Of a stretch of DNA of 41,892 bases, positions 24,458 through 35,039 are shown in pieces (within the stretch, counting starts at the first letter, position 1; the number at the start of each line of letters is the position of its first letter). Location of the stretch: contig CACXXT010000015.1 of assembly GCA_902771725.1 (NCBI GenBank), positions 1-41,892 on the forward strand, in the 5' to 3' direction. The stretch is from an uncultured Bacteroidales bacterium. GTDB lineage: Bacteria > Bacteroidota > Bacteroidia > Bacteroidales > Bacteroidaceae. The notes beneath the pieces are model-generated. The model ran no database searches and was not told the DNA's origin. It worked only from the letters and a program-made list of their open reading frames with translations. A program made the position numbers and the translations under genes.

Positions 24458-25715
24458 ATGACTTACGATATATTCAGCAACATCGCTCCGGCGATGCCAA
24501 AGCCCGCAAAGGGCACAGAAGTGTGCAAACTTCTCCTCTCACAGGCCTCACGAGACATGCGCGAACCGCTGATTCCTATGGCTATTCCTGCACTTGCGGC
24601 ACACTTGGCGGGCGTGGAGTTCATGTACTCCGACAACAAATTCTACGAACTTTGCGGCCAAATGGGGCATCTCATAGGCCCTTCGGGCATCGGCAAGGCT
24701 CAGCTGACCCATCTCATAGAGGCTATCATGAGACCCTTCCGCGAGCACGATGATGGTGAATACCAGAAGCTGGTGGAATGGCAGCGCCAGATGAAGACCC
24801 GCGGCGCCAACAAGGAGAAGCCCGAGCGTCCTGCCGTTAGCTTCTGGTTCCCACCCTCCGACCTGACCAACCCTGCCTTCATCCAGAATGCCATGGCCAT
24901 GGAGGCGCAGGGAGGACGCACGATGTTCCTGAACATGCCTGAGGTGGAAATGGCCGACCGTATGTGCGGAGGACACCGCCAGGTGAGCAGGACGGTACGC
25001 AACATCTACGACCGCCAGCGTGACGGAGCCTTGAGGGCCACGGCCGAGGGCGTCACGGGCACGGAAGGATTTCACCAACGGCTTCTTCGGACGCATACCA
25101 TTTGCCTACAAGGCTCGAGGCGAGCGCCAAGGCCGCATCCCGCGACAGGGCACATACGACGACGAGTTCTTGCAGAAGCTGGACGGATATCTCCTGCGCC
25201 TGGACGCATGCAAGGGGCGCTTCGTGGTGAAACCCCTGAACCGCATCGCCGACCAGCTGGCGGAGGAAATGGCCGGACTGGGCGACCTCACCGACGACGA
25301 CGTGCTCTTCGAACTCTCCCACCGCAGCATCTTCGCCGCATGGAAGAAGGCGGCAACCCTGTGGATACTCAACGACCAGACGTGGTCACGCTCCATCGGA
25401 GATTTCATGGTGTGGTTCTGCTACTACGACCTCTGGTCGAAGGTGCATGTGTTCGGAGATATGTTCAAGGGCGGCGAAGCTTCCTCGGACGAAGTGCAGA
25501 AGAGCGGCCCCAAGAATATGCTCGAAAGCCTCGGAACTACGTTCAACGAGCAGCAGTTGCAGGCTCTGAGAACCACCCTGGGCAAGAATCCCGAGGGCAC
25601 ACGCCATCAGCTCAATGTCTGGAAGAACCGCGGATTCATCACCTTCTCCCAGCAGACAGGCCTCTACACCAAGACCGAGACGTACCTCAAAGAGAACAGC
25701 CATGGACAGATTTGA
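24458..25715 (+). pseudogene. DUF3987-like phage/plasmid ATPase gene, frameshifted
   Basis: The first frame (24458 to about 25060) encodes MTYDIFSNIAPAMPKPAKGT with a Walker A-like GPSGIGKAQL and then a long charged region, WFPPSDLTNPAFIQNAM and NIYDRQRDGALRATAEGVTG. After the frameshift (about 25052-25068) the same protein continues one frame over with DFTNGFFGRIPFAYKARGER and ends TETYLKENSHGQI at 25715. The two halves together make about 418 residues, the size of DUF3987-like ATPases that accompany CHC2 primases in Bacteroidales islands. In the first frame the shifted tail is Arg/His-rich nonsense, which confirms the shift. A sequencing error is possible; otherwise the replication module is inactive. 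The end overlaps the primase start by 14 bp. Confidence 0.7.
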
Positions 25716-26598
25716 ACTGCAACGGCTTCGCGACCTCCCCATCGAGGGGGTCGCGGAGCGACTCGGACTCCAGGTGAGCAAGCACAAGTGCCTCTGCCCC
25801 TTCCACGATGATCACCACGCCTCGCTGTCTTTCAGCGTGAGCCGCAACACGTACCGCTGCTTCGCCTGCGGAGCCCACGGCAGCGTGATAGACCTCGCAA
25901 TGGGGCTGCTCCACAAACCCTTCCTCGATGCCTGCCGCTGGCTGGCCGACGAGCACAACATCCTCATCCTCAGCGAGTGCAAGCCCACGCCGCCGCCACC
26001 GCCCAAGCCCTTCGACGTCCAGCGCTACGCCCGCTATTTCGAGCACCCCTTCCTCAACGAAGAAGCCCGCCGGTTCCTCTTCGCCGGGCGGCACCTCAAC
26101 CCCGCCGTCATCCGCTACTGTCGCCTCACATCATGGCGCGACAAGGAGGGAACGCCCTGGCTGCAAATCCCCTACTTCGACCCCGACGGGCGCCTCGTGG
26201 GCATCCAGAACCGCAACCTCATGCCCGAGCCCAAGCAACGCTTCCTCTTCCCCGCAGGCTCCGAGTGCGTCCTCTACAACCAGCCCGTGCTGCGTCTGCT
26301 GCGCCCCGGCGAACCGCTATACATCACCGAGGGCTGCTCCGACTGCTGGGCCATGCTCTCTGCCGGACACAAGGCCGTGGCCATACCCTCCGCCACCCTC
26401 TTCAAGCCCCGCGACGTCCAGCTCCTCTGCGCCATCCACGACGAGCTCGCCACGCCCTTCCACATGTACCCCGACCGCGACCTCCCCGGCGAGCACCTCT
26501 TCCTCCAGCTCCAGCAGGCACTCCCAAACCTCGAGCACCACCACCTGCCCCCGGGCTGCAAGGATTTCAGCGAATACTTTAACACGTTAACAAGTTAA
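25702..26598 (+). CDS. CHC2 zinc-finger / Toprim primase-like protein
   Basis: A 298-residue protein. The N-terminus has a CHC2 zinc finger of the DnaG type: KCLCPFHDDHHASLSF and YRCFACGAHGSVIDL (about residues 30-70). The second half is a Toprim-like domain with the acidic residue in YITEGCSDCWAML, VAIPSATLF and the DxD in HMYPDRDLPG, ending CKDFSEYF. It is shorter than chromosomal DnaG and lacks the helicase-binding domain, as in phage and mobile-element primases. Its start overlaps the preceding ATPase gene by 14 bp, so they form one unit. The last codons run into the 8-bp tandem repeats. Confidence 0.85.
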   Translation: MDRFELQRLRDLPIEGVAERLGLQVSKHKCLCPFHDDHHASLSFSVSRNTYRCFACGAHGSVIDLAMGLLHKPFLDACRWLADEHNILILSECKPTPPPPPKPFDVQRYARYFEHPFLNEEARRFLFAGRHLNPAVIRYCRLTSWRDKEGTPWLQIPYFDPDGRLVGIQNRNLMPEPKQRFLFPAGSECVLYNQPVLRLLRPGEPLYITEGCSDCWAMLSAGHKAVAIPSATLFKPRDVQLLCAIHDELATPFHMYPDRDLPGEHLFLQLQQALPNLEHHHLPPGCKDFSEYFNTLTS

Positions 26599-26670
26599 CA
26601 CGTTGACACGTTGACACGTATGGACGAAATTCCAAAATCGTCCATACGTATTCCCATTTTCGTCCATACG
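26579..26670 (+). repeat. Iteron-like 8-bp tandem repeats followed by CGTCCATACG palindromes
   Basis: Five contiguous 8-bp units lie at 26579-26618: TTAACACG, TTAACAAG, TTAACACG, TTGACACG, TTGACACG. Directly after, CGTATGGACGA (26617-26627) is inverted as TCGTCCATACG (26638-26648), and the core CGTCCATACG recurs at 26661-26670. This cluster sits at the end of the primase gene, as iterons often sit next to replication genes; it could instead be a dispersed Bacteroidales intergenic repeat. Confidence 0.6.
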
Positions 26671-26774
26671 ATTCTGCTCTTTTGTCTGCCCGAACAGAAA
26701 ATGACGGGAATCAGACGTTGTGGATGAAAAAGGAGGGGAAAAAAAGTGTATAGGTAATATTTCCGCCCGAAATA

Positions 26775-26806
26775 TTTGGCCGAATATAACAAAAACGTTA
26801 CCTTTG
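26775..26806 (+). promoter_or_regulatory. Consensus promoter with no clear gene behind it
   Basis: TTTG (26775-26778), a 20-bp spacer and TACCTTTG (26799-26806) match the Bacteroidota consensus completely. Transcription would start near 26810. The only open frame downstream ends at 26929 (...SACMTAITAELQAAAF) and has no upstream ATG after the promoter, so the product may be a small RNA or a 13-residue peptide (ATG 26888). A T-rich stretch (26950-26960) after ATCAGC-TC-GCTGAT could end the transcript. The rest of the 26.6-27.2 kb gap holds no recognisable gene. Confidence 0.55.
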
Positions 26807-27076
26807 CGACGTCAAACAACCCTTCGGCAGTATGCGCGGGGATTGAAGACGGCAGGCGAGAAGACCTATAACAGGCTCTCGGCTTGCATGACCGCCATCA
26901 CGGCTGAACTCCAGGCTGCTGCCTTCTGAGTCATCAGCTCGCTGATTTTCATTTTTTATAAGATCTCTCTTTCCACCCCTTCGCTGTGAAGCGCGGGGGA
27001 TTTTGTTTGGCTGATGGAATGGCCAAAATAATAATGCACTTTTTTCCGTAAATCCCTGAAAATAATTGCGAAAATA

Positions 27077-27108
27077 TTTGGTGGATTCGCGAAAAATGCG
27101 TATCTTTG
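27077..27108 (+). promoter_or_regulatory. Promoter of the HU-family gene
   Basis: TTTG (27077-27080), 20 bp, TATCTTTG (27101-27108): complete consensus. The leader to the ATG at 27211 is about 95 nt. Confidence 0.75.
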
Positions 27109-27210
27109 CAGCGTGAAAGGAAGGATGAATGTCGCGACGAATCCTACAGACCTACACGCTCAATCAACACTATTGTTTAACAACTCTAAAACTAAGAAAG
27201 GAAAAAGATT

Positions 27211-27714
27211 ATGGCACAAAACGAATCTTATCAGACCGTGAAGTACAGCCTCGGTCTGCGTCCCAACCCCATGCATGAAGACGACCCGAAAAAGGTTTAC
27301 GCAAACCTGCAGCTCAACGGCATCGTCAGCCTGCCCCAGCTGGCCAAGCACATCAAGGATCACGGCAGCCCCTACGGCCGCGACGTGGTGCTCGGCGTGC
27401 TCACCGCCATCGTCGACCACACGCGCGAGTTCCTGACCCAGGGCTTCAAGGTGGATCTGGGCGACCTGGGCAGCTTCCAGCCGAGCTTCAAGCAGAAGGG
27501 TGCCGTGGACTTCGACAGCTTCACGACCGCGAACATCACGGACTACCGCGCCGTGTACAGCATGAGTCCCGCCTTCGACGACATGCTCTCCGACGTGCAG
27601 TTCGAGCGCGTGGCCACCCGCAAGGCTCAGCAGGCTATCATCGAGGCCGAGACCAAGGGCGAGACTGCAGCCGACTGGACTCCGAAGGAGGAGGAAGGTA
27701 GCGACGAGCCTTAA
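27211..27714 (+). CDS. HU-family DNA-binding protein (TIGR01201-like)
   Basis: A 167-residue protein of the HU-related family typical of Bacteroidales, longer than classical HU (about 90 residues). It has a Bacteroidales-type N-terminal extension (YSLGLRPNPMHEDDPKKVYA), the helical dimerisation part (SLPQLAKHIKDHGSPYGRD, VVLGVLTAIVDHTREFLTQG) and the beta-arm region (VDLGDLGSFQPSF). The C-terminal 40 residues are an acidic tail. These proteins bind and bend DNA; many lie in mobile elements or next to replication modules, as here. It has its own promoter and terminator. Confidence 0.88.
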   Translation: MAQNESYQTVKYSLGLRPNPMHEDDPKKVYANLQLNGIVSLPQLAKHIKDHGSPYGRDVVLGVLTAIVDHTREFLTQGFKVDLGDLGSFQPSFKQKGAVDFDSFTTANITDYRAVYSMSPAFDDMLSDVQFERVATRKAQQAIIEAETKGETAADWTPKEEEGSDEP

Positions 27715-27727
27715 AAGCCCACCCCCG

Positions 27728-27746
27728 CCCCCTCCCAAGGGAGGGG
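27728..27746 (+). repeat. GC-rich palindrome (REP-like)
   Basis: CCCCTCCC-AA-GGGAGGGG directly after the HU gene. The surrounding sequence is a C-rich tract followed by a G-rich tract, of the kind seen as repeated extragenic palindromes. No T run follows. Confidence 0.4.
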
Positions 27747-27777
27747 AGGGGCCCTGCGGGGTGAAACGTGCAAAGTG

Positions 27778-27831
27778 GCTGCGCGCCGAGCTCACTATTC
27801 AAAGGTGGGCTGGCGCGCAGCTTTCTTTTTT
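27778..27831 (+). terminator. Terminator of the HU-family gene
   Basis: GCTGCGCGCC (27778-27787) is perfectly complementary to GGCGCGCAGC (27812-27821) and is followed by a T-rich run (27822-27831). The rest of the gap to ftsZ holds only the ftsZ promoter. Confidence 0.82.
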
Positions 27832-27967
27832 CTGGCGGCCAAGGGATGAATCTCGAAGGCAGGACGCCGGGGCATGCGTGGTGGAAGGATGAGGAGGAGG
27901 AATTGGTGTTGGAGAGGGGGCGGAAATATGTTGCAGGAAATGTTTTTGGAAAAAAGTGATGGTGATA

Positions 27968-27999
27968 GTTGGCGGTGTGGAAGGGTTTCTTTATATTTG
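27968..27999 (+). promoter_or_regulatory. ftsZ promoter
   Basis: GTTG (27968-27971, three of four bases) and TATATTTG (27992-27999) are 20 bp apart. The leader to the ftsZ ATG is about 105 nt and contains AAGGAG (28091-28096), an unusually good Shine-Dalgarno-like site 11 bp before the ATG. Confidence 0.65.
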
Positions 28000-28106
28000 C
28001 AGCCCAAAGCAAATCATTTGCAGTTCTAGGCTAATATGAGAAACGGAATTTTCTTTCAACTATAAAGTTAACTTTATCGTCTTAAATCACTAAGGAGTAG
28101 AGTATT

Positions 28107-29564
28107 ATGAAACAGAATGGTCAAGAAATGCAGGACGGGGGAATCCAATTCCTCAACGTCCCGAAGGACACGTCGGTGAATATCATCAAGGTCATCGGCG
28201 TGGGCGGCGGCGGCTGCAATGCCGTGCGGAACATGTATCTGGAAGGCATCACGAACGTGACGTTCGCGGTGATGAACACGGACAGCCAGCAGCTGGCAAA
28301 GAGCCCTGTGCCGGTGAAGCTGCAGCTGGGCACGGACGGCTTGGGGGCAGGCGGCAGGCCTGAACGTGGCCTTCTGGAGGCTCAGAATACGGCCGAGCAG
28401 ATCCGTGCGTTGCTCAGCGACGGCACGAAGATGGTGTTCGTCACGGCCAGCATGGGTGGCGGCACGGGCACGGGTGCTGCTCCGTTCGTGGCTCAGACGG
28501 CGAAGGAGATGGGGTTGCTGACGATAGGCATCGTGACGATTCCTTTTGCCTTCGAGGGCCGCAGGAAGATTATCCGGGCGCTGCGTGGTGTGGAGGAGAT
28601 GCGCAAGAATGTGGATGCGCTGCTGATTATCAACAACGAGAGCCTGGGGCGCGGCGACTCGGAAGAGGAGCGCGTGCCGATGAAGGCGGAGTACAAGCGT
28701 GCGGACAACATCCTGAAGGATGCTGCCAAGAGCATCTCGGAGCTCATCACCATCCACTCCGACGGCGATATCAACCTGGACTTCTGCGACGTGGACACGA
28801 CGATGCGCAACGGCGGGGGTGCCATCATGGCGATGGGGACGGCCCGGGGGGAGCATCGGGTGGAGAAGGCTATCCTGAATGCGCTGGATTCGCCGCTGCT
28901 CTATGGCAACGATGTGGACCGCGCCAAGCGTATTCTTTTTGCTATCTACGCGAGCGACGATGCGCCCTTGTATAACTTCGAGATGCGCGAGGTGCAGGAT
29001 TTCATGGACCGGCTGGACATCGACATTGAGCTCATCTGGGGCACGTCCACGGACAATTCGCTGGGCGACGACGTGAAGGTCATCATCCTGGCCACGGGAA
29101 TCGAAGACGAGCTGCACGGAACGCAGCAGGCGGCGGCTGTTCAGGAGAAGGGCGATGACTTCTTCCTCGAGCTGATGGGGAAGCTGTATGCAAGGAGGAA
29201 GGGTGCAGAGGTGAAGGAGGAGGAGGTGGCAGATGCGGCGAATACGCCGCACACCCAACCGCAGGGGGAAGAGGGGGAAGAGGCAGAAGGCGAGGAAGAG
29301 GGGGAGGCTGAAGGCGAGGCCGAGGGGGAGGCAGAAGGCGAGGCAGAGGGGGAGGAAGAAGGCGAGGCAGATGGAGCAGGGGAAGCAGGGGAAGCAGAGG
29401 AAGATGGAGCAGGGGAGGCAGAGGAAGATGGAGCAGGGGAGGCAGATGCCGAAGAAGAGGAAGCAGGGGAGAAGCCTTCGAAGTGGAAGAGGAAGCTGGA
29501 GGAACTTTGGATGCTCCTGCTGAAAATGACGAACCCGGAGACGACCCGGGAGGTTGTGCATTAA
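28107..29564 (+). CDS. ftsZ: Cell division protein FtsZ with long acidic linker
   Basis: A 485-residue tubulin-like GTPase, the scaffold of the division ring. The GTPase core is complete: IIKVIGVGGGGCNAVRNM (residues 25-42), VMNTDSQQL, the tubulin signature GGGTGTGAAPF (about 117-127), NNESL, and the T7 loop NLDFCDVDTTM (about 223-233) with both catalytic Asp residues. The core ends near DVKVIILATGIEDE. After that comes a linker of about 130 residues made almost only of Glu, Gly and Ala (about 390-460), then a basic/amphipathic end (KPSKWKRKLEELW). The usual C-terminal peptide of the DVPAYL type is not recognisable. No dcw-cluster neighbours (ftsA, ftsQ, mur genes) are present, so it is either a relocated ftsZ or a second copy. 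Confidence 0.92.
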   Translation: MKQNGQEMQDGGIQFLNVPKDTSVNIIKVIGVGGGGCNAVRNMYLEGITNVTFAVMNTDSQQLAKSPVPVKLQLGTDGLGAGGRPERGLLEAQNTAEQIRALLSDGTKMVFVTASMGGGTGTGAAPFVAQTAKEMGLLTIGIVTIPFAFEGRRKIIRALRGVEEMRKNVDALLIINNESLGRGDSEEERVPMKAEYKRADNILKDAAKSISELITIHSDGDINLDFCDVDTTMRNGGGAIMAMGTARGEHRVEKAILNALDSPLLYGNDVDRAKRILFAIYASDDAPLYNFEMREVQDFMDRLDIDIELIWGTSTDNSLGDDVKVIILATGIEDELHGTQQAAAVQEKGDDFFLELMGKLYARRKGAEVKEEEVADAANTPHTQPQGEEGEEAEGEEEGEAEGEAEGEAEGEAEGEEEGEADGAGEAGEAEEDGAGEAEEDGAGEADAEEEEAGEKPSKWKRKLEELWMLLLKMTNPETTREVVH

Positions 29565-29579
29565 AAAAATGAAGACTGC

Positions 29580-29630
29580 CTAAAAAGACTGCCGCCGTAG
29601 GGGATTTTGATTCCTGCGGCGGCAGCTGTT
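29580..29630. terminator. Bidirectional terminator between ftsZ and the CE6-CE1 gene
   Basis: CTGCCGCCGTAGG (29589-29601) pairs with CCTGCGGCGGCAG (29613-29625) with one mismatch. The plus strand continues with CTGTTT and the minus strand with CTTTTTAG, so it can stop both convergent genes. Confidence 0.78.
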
Positions 29631-29644
29631 TCGGGGGCTTGCCC

Positions 29645-31612
<1,968 letters not shown>

Positions 31613-31623
31613 TTATTTTTGTG

Positions 31624-31631
31624 CAAAGTTA
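31624..31631 (-). promoter_or_regulatory. -7 box upstream of the CE6-CE1 gene
   Basis: TAACTTTG on the minus strand, about 36 bp before the ATG. No good TTTG is found 19-20 bp upstream, so the assignment is tentative. Confidence 0.4.
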
Positions 31632-31710
31632 TCGTAAAAAAGGCATTGTCGTACCCCTTTGATGTCTGTATTTCATGCAATGAAACATATTTTAATGGTT
31701 GAGAAACGAT

Positions 31711-31746
31711 TTTGGACATGAATATGAAGAAAAAGAGCTATCTTTG
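31711..31746 (+). promoter_or_regulatory. Promoter of the SGNH hydrolase gene
   Basis: TTTG (31711-31714) and TATCTTTG (31739-31746); the -7 box is perfect but the 24-bp spacer is long. The leader is about 25 nt. Confidence 0.5.
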
Positions 31747-31775
31747 CACAGGAAATCAATAAAAACCATCCTCAA

Positions 31776-32978
31776 ATGAAAAGAATAGCCACTTCGCTGA
31801 TCATCATGCTCGCTGCCTGTTCGCTGGCAGCCAAACCCAAAGATGCCAAACCTCAAACCTTCGTTGCCACCTGGGCAACAGCCATGGAGCCTACGGGTCA
31901 GGGCGACATGCCCCGCACGACGAACCTGAGCGACTGCTCGCTGCGCGAGATTGTCCACGTCTCGCTGGGCGGCGAGGAATTGCGCCTGCGCTTCTCCAAC
32001 GTTTTCGGCAGCGAGGCCGTGGAAATCAAGAGCGTCTTCATCGCCGACGCCCGCGACTCCTCGGACATCGATGTGCCTACGGCTCGCTACCTGACTTTCG
32101 GCGGTCAGCGAGCTGTAAGTATCGAAGCCGGAGCGGCGGTGGTGAGCGATGTGCTCAAGTACCACCTGCGTCCGCTGCAGCGCCTCTCGGTCACCATCAG
32201 CTACGGCAAGGCGCCCAGGAATGCTACTTCCCATCGTGGCTCGCGCACTACCTCTTATATTATGCAGGGCGCCGTGAAGCCGAAGCAACAGTATGCCACC
32301 ACGGAGCGCGTGGATCATTGGTATAACCTCGCTGCCATCGAGGTCGCCGTGGAGGAGAACGGGACAGGGGCAAAGAAGCCGGAGGTGGTGGCTGTGTTGG
32401 GCAATTCCATCACCGACGGACGCGGCAGCACCACGAACGCCCAGAACCGATGGACGGACGCGATGGCGGAGCAGCTGCAGGGCAAGGTGGGCGTGCTCAA
32501 CCTGGGAATCGGAGGCAACTGCGTGGTTCGCGGAGGGCTGAGCCAGCCGGCTTTGGAACGCTTTGACCGCGATGTGCTCGGGCAGGAGGGAGTCTCGACA
32601 GTCATTGTCTTCGAGGGCGTGAACGACATCGGCGGCAGCAGCCATGCTGAGCAGACGGCGAAAGAACTGATTGGGGCTTACGAGACCTTCATCCGCAAGG
32701 CACACGAGCGTGGATTGAAGATCTACGGAGCAACCATCCTACCCTTCGGCAACAACAGCTACTGGTCGTATTTCCACGAGGCTGCCAGGGCAACCGTGAA
32801 CGAGTGGATACGTACGAGCGGCAAGTTCGACGGCGTGCTGGATTTCGACCAGCTGATGCGTGACCTGGAACACCCAACGCAGCTACGAAAGGAGTGGCAG
32901 GAAGACTGGTTGCACCCCAATGCCGCCGGCTATCGTGCCATGGGTGAGTTCGCAGGCGAGTGGCTGAGGAGGCAATAG
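31776..32978 (+). CDS. Exported SGNH/GDSL hydrolase
   Basis: A 400-residue esterase. The N-terminus MKRIATSLIIMLAACSLAAK has a hydrophobic core and a possible lipobox LAAC (Cys15), so it may be a lipoprotein. Residues 25-190 form a beta-rich accessory domain (FVATWATAMEPTGQGDMP, LRFSNVFGSEAVEIKSVF). The SGNH domain has VLGNSITDGRGS (nucleophile Ser), LGIGGNCV (Gly), EGVNDIGG (Asn) and DWLHPNAAGYRAMG (Asp and His). The domain order is that of a common family of GDSL lipase/esterases; the substrate is unknown, but the divergent xylan esterase suggests deacetylation of plant polysaccharide. Confidence 0.87.
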   Translation: MKRIATSLIIMLAACSLAAKPKDAKPQTFVATWATAMEPTGQGDMPRTTNLSDCSLREIVHVSLGGEELRLRFSNVFGSEAVEIKSVFIADARDSSDIDVPTARYLTFGGQRAVSIEAGAAVVSDVLKYHLRPLQRLSVTISYGKAPRNATSHRGSRTTSYIMQGAVKPKQQYATTERVDHWYNLAAIEVAVEENGTGAKKPEVVAVLGNSITDGRGSTTNAQNRWTDAMAEQLQGKVGVLNLGIGGNCVVRGGLSQPALERFDRDVLGQEGVSTVIVFEGVNDIGGSSHAEQTAKELIGAYETFIRKAHERGLKIYGATILPFGNNSYWSYFHEAARATVNEWIRTSGKFDGVLDFDQLMRDLEHPTQLRKEWQEDWLHPNAAGYRAMGEFAGEWLRRQ

Positions 32979-33008
32979 GAATTTCCGTGGTCGAATAAAG
33001 ATTGCGGA

Positions 33009-34409
33009 TTACACGGATTTCGCGGCTTTTTCTTCCTGCACATCCGCTTGGAGGCGAAGATGATGCGTGATGCCAGCAGGCAGTTCGTCGGCATAGTGCG
33101 AGACGATGATGAGGGTCACCTTCGGGTCGGAGCAGTAGTCTTCGATGATGCTGGTGGCGAGCAGGCGATTGGGTTCGTCGAGCCCGTGGAAGGGTTCGTC
33201 GAGGATGAGCAGATCCGGCGATTTGACGAAGGCGCGTGCCAGGAGGCAAAGGCGCTGTTCGCCGCTGCTGATGCGGAGGAACGTACGGTCGGCCAGGTGC
33301 TCGATGCCGAAGCGTCGCATCCACATGAGGCATGTCTCGCGCTGGTCCGGGCGAGGACGCACATAGAGTCCCACGCTGTCGTGGAGCCCGCTGGCAACGA
33401 TATCTATGGCGGGCAGGTCGCGCATGTAGGCTCGGTGCATCTCCGGGCTGACGTAGCCGATGTGGCGTTTGATGTCCCAGATGCTCTCGCCCGAGCCTCT
33501 GCGGCGCCCGAAGAGTTCGATGTCGCAGGCGTAGGCTTGAGGATTGTCGGCACAAACGAGGCTGAGTAGGGTGCTCTTGCCTGAGCCGTTGGCGCCCTCC
33601 AACGCCCAATGTTCACCACGACGAACGGTCCACGAGAGGTCGCGCAGGATGGTGCGCTGGCCATAGCGGATGGTGATGTGGGAGAAGTGGAGAATGGCGT
33701 CGGATGTTCCGGAGTCTCTAGAAACTCTAGAAACTCTAGATGCTCTAGAATCTCTAGATAATCTAGATAATCTAGATAATCTAGATGCTCTAGATGCTTC
33801 ATCTTCTACGATTCGCAGCCCTTGAACTCGAATCACCCTCGTGATGAAGGGAGGGATGTCGCTGTCGCGGGTAAGGATGAGGATGACCTGAAGTCCTCGC
33901 TCGCGGATGAGTTCATCGAGGGTGTCGCGCAGCTGCTGCCGAGCCTCGGGGTCAAGACCGATGAAGGGGCTGTCGAGGATGAGCAGCCGGGGAGAGGAGT
34001 CGAGGGCACGCCGAAGCTGGTACTTTCGCAACTCGCCGCTGGAGAGGCTGATGATATAGCGCCCGTCGACCATCGGCGTGGATTCGTCGATGTCGTGCTG
34101 GTTCCAGCGCTGCTGTAGGTAGTAGGTGGCATCGCTGTCGCCGTAGGAATCGCGGAAATTGAGGATGCGAATATTGTCGCTGACGTAGCGGTGGCTGCTG
34201 CCTTCGAAGTGGTAGCGGACTTCGTTGGTGCCAAGCAGGGGAAAGCGCCCCGTGAGGATATCCACGAGGCGGGATTTTCCGGAGGCGTTGGGACCCACAA
34301 TCGCTACCTGCTCGCCGGGCATAATCTGCAGGTTCACAGGCTCTGCCATACGGAAATCGGGATGACGGGGAACGCCATCGATGATAGAGAGGACGGGCTT
34401 ACAATCCAT
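33009..34409 (-). CDS. Twin ABC ATPase, ModF-like
   Basis: A 466-residue protein with two ABC ATPase domains and no membrane segment. Domain 1 (about 1-225): Walker A GPNASGKS, signature [15 protein letters not shown], Walker [13 protein letters not shown]. Domain 2 (about 260-460): Walker [10 protein letters not shown], signature [15 protein letters not shown], Walker [14 protein letters not shown]. The arrangement resembles ModF/PhrA-type proteins; the true function of that group is unclear. The linker consists of nine Xaa-Ser-Arg tripeptides encoded by a 9-bp tandem repeat (33717-33797). ATG 34409 ([10 protein letters not shown]) was chosen because it starts the conserved domain; it overlaps the end of ruvC by 11 bp, so the two are co-transcribed. 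The frame upstream is a shadow inside ruvC. Confidence 0.87.
   Translation of the reverse strand: MDCKPVLSIIDGVPRHPDFRMAEPVNLQIMPGEQVAIVGPNASGKSRLVDILTGRFPLLGTNEVRYHFEGSSHRYVSDNIRILNFRDSYGDSDATYYLQQRWNQHDIDESTPMVDGRYIISLSSGELRKYQLRRALDSSPRLLILDSPFIGLDPEARQQLRDTLDELIRERGLQVILILTRDSDIPPFITRVIRVQGLRIVEDEASRASRLSRLSRLSRDSRASRVSRVSRDSGTSDAILHFSHITIRYGQRTILRDLSWTVRRGEHWALEGANGSGKSTLLSLVCADNPQAYACDIELFGRRRGSGESIWDIKRHIGYVSPEMHRAYMRDLPAIDIVASGLHDSVGLYVRPRPDQRETCLMWMRRFGIEHLADRTFLRISSGEQRLCLLARAFVKSPDLLILDEPFHGLDEPNRLLATSIIEDYCSDPKVTLIIVSHYADELPAGITHHLRLQADVQEEKAAKSV
33717..33797. repeat. Nine-unit 9-bp tandem repeat TCTAGANNN
   Basis: TCTAGA occurs at 33717, 33726, 33735, 33744, 33753, 33762, 33771, 33780 and 33789, always exactly 9 bp apart; three units end TAA and two TGC. 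It is in frame in the ABC gene and gives the linker nine Xaa-Ser-Arg units. Confidence 0.95.
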
Positions 34410-34965
34410 GTACTTTGTCTTTGTTCTTGCGGGCAAAATCCTTCCAGGACTTGGCGCCCCCGGCAACGGCGGGGCGTGAACTCTCGATGAAGTGGCAGTA
34501 GGCAGCCGCGAGGCCGTCGGTGGCGTCGAGCCAGGGTAGCATGGCGTCATCTGGAATCTTCATCATCTGGCGCAGCATATAGGCCACCTGCTCCTTGGAA
34601 GCGGAGCCGTTGCCGGTGATGGCCATCTTGATCTGCATGGGCGCATACTCCTTGATGGGTACCTGCCGGCTGATGGCAGCCGCCATCGCCACGCCTTGTG
34701 CGCGCCCGAGTTTCAACATGGATTGTACGTTCTTTCCGAAGAAGGGTGCTTCGATGGCTACTTCGTCGGGGAGGTAGCCCTCGATGATGCCCGTGATGCG
34801 CTCGAAGATGTGCCCGAGCTTCAGGTAGTGGTCGGCAAACTTACGGAGGTCTATGACTCCCATGGTCACCATTTCTGCCTTGCGTCCGCAGACTTTGATG
34901 ATGCCATATCCCATGATGGTCGTTCCTGGGTCAATTCCTAATATGATGCGTTCTGTGGTATCCAC
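34399..34965 (-). CDS. ruvC: Holliday junction resolvase RuvC
   Basis: A 188-residue endonuclease that cuts Holliday junctions with RuvAB. The active-site residues are visible: first Asp in [14 protein letters not shown] (about residue 11), Glu in [11 protein letters not shown] (about 72), and the Asp pair in [13 protein letters not shown] (about 147-150). QMIKMAITG-type sequence ([20 protein letters not shown]) is the conserved DNA-binding part. The C-terminal 20 residues are a basic extension ([17 protein letters not shown]). It follows the DUF4286 gene by 74 bp and overlaps the twin ABC gene. Confidence 0.96.
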   Translation of the reverse strand: MDTTERIILGIDPGTTIMGYGIIKVCGRKAEMVTMGVIDLRKFADHYLKLGHIFERITGIIEGYLPDEVAIEAPFFGKNVQSMLKLGRAQGVAMAAAISRQVPIKEYAPMQIKMAITGNGSASKEQVAYMLRQMMKIPDDAMLPWLDATDGLAAAYCHFIESSRPAVAGGAKSWKDFARKNKDKVHGL

Positions 34966-35039
34966 GTTGAACTATTACTTTAAGTTCTAATCCTTTCAGC
35001 AACCGCTGTTCTTGTTATGATTTTTGCGGGCTTATTCCT

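Noticed and set aside
25977..26582. Overlapping Arg/Pro/Ala-rich frames within the primase gene
   Set aside because: They are typical shadow frames of GC-rich coding DNA; the zinc-finger/Toprim frame has clear motifs.
28074..29561. Open frame of 495 codons opposite ftsZ
   Set aside because: It reads as Leu/Cys/Pro-rich low complexity where ftsZ encodes Glu/Gly/Ala; ftsZ has all tubulin motifs.
33717..33797. TCTAGA cluster considered as a regulatory binding array
   Set aside because: It lies inside a coding region, in frame, and gives a plausible protein linker; a protein-level expansion is the simpler reading.
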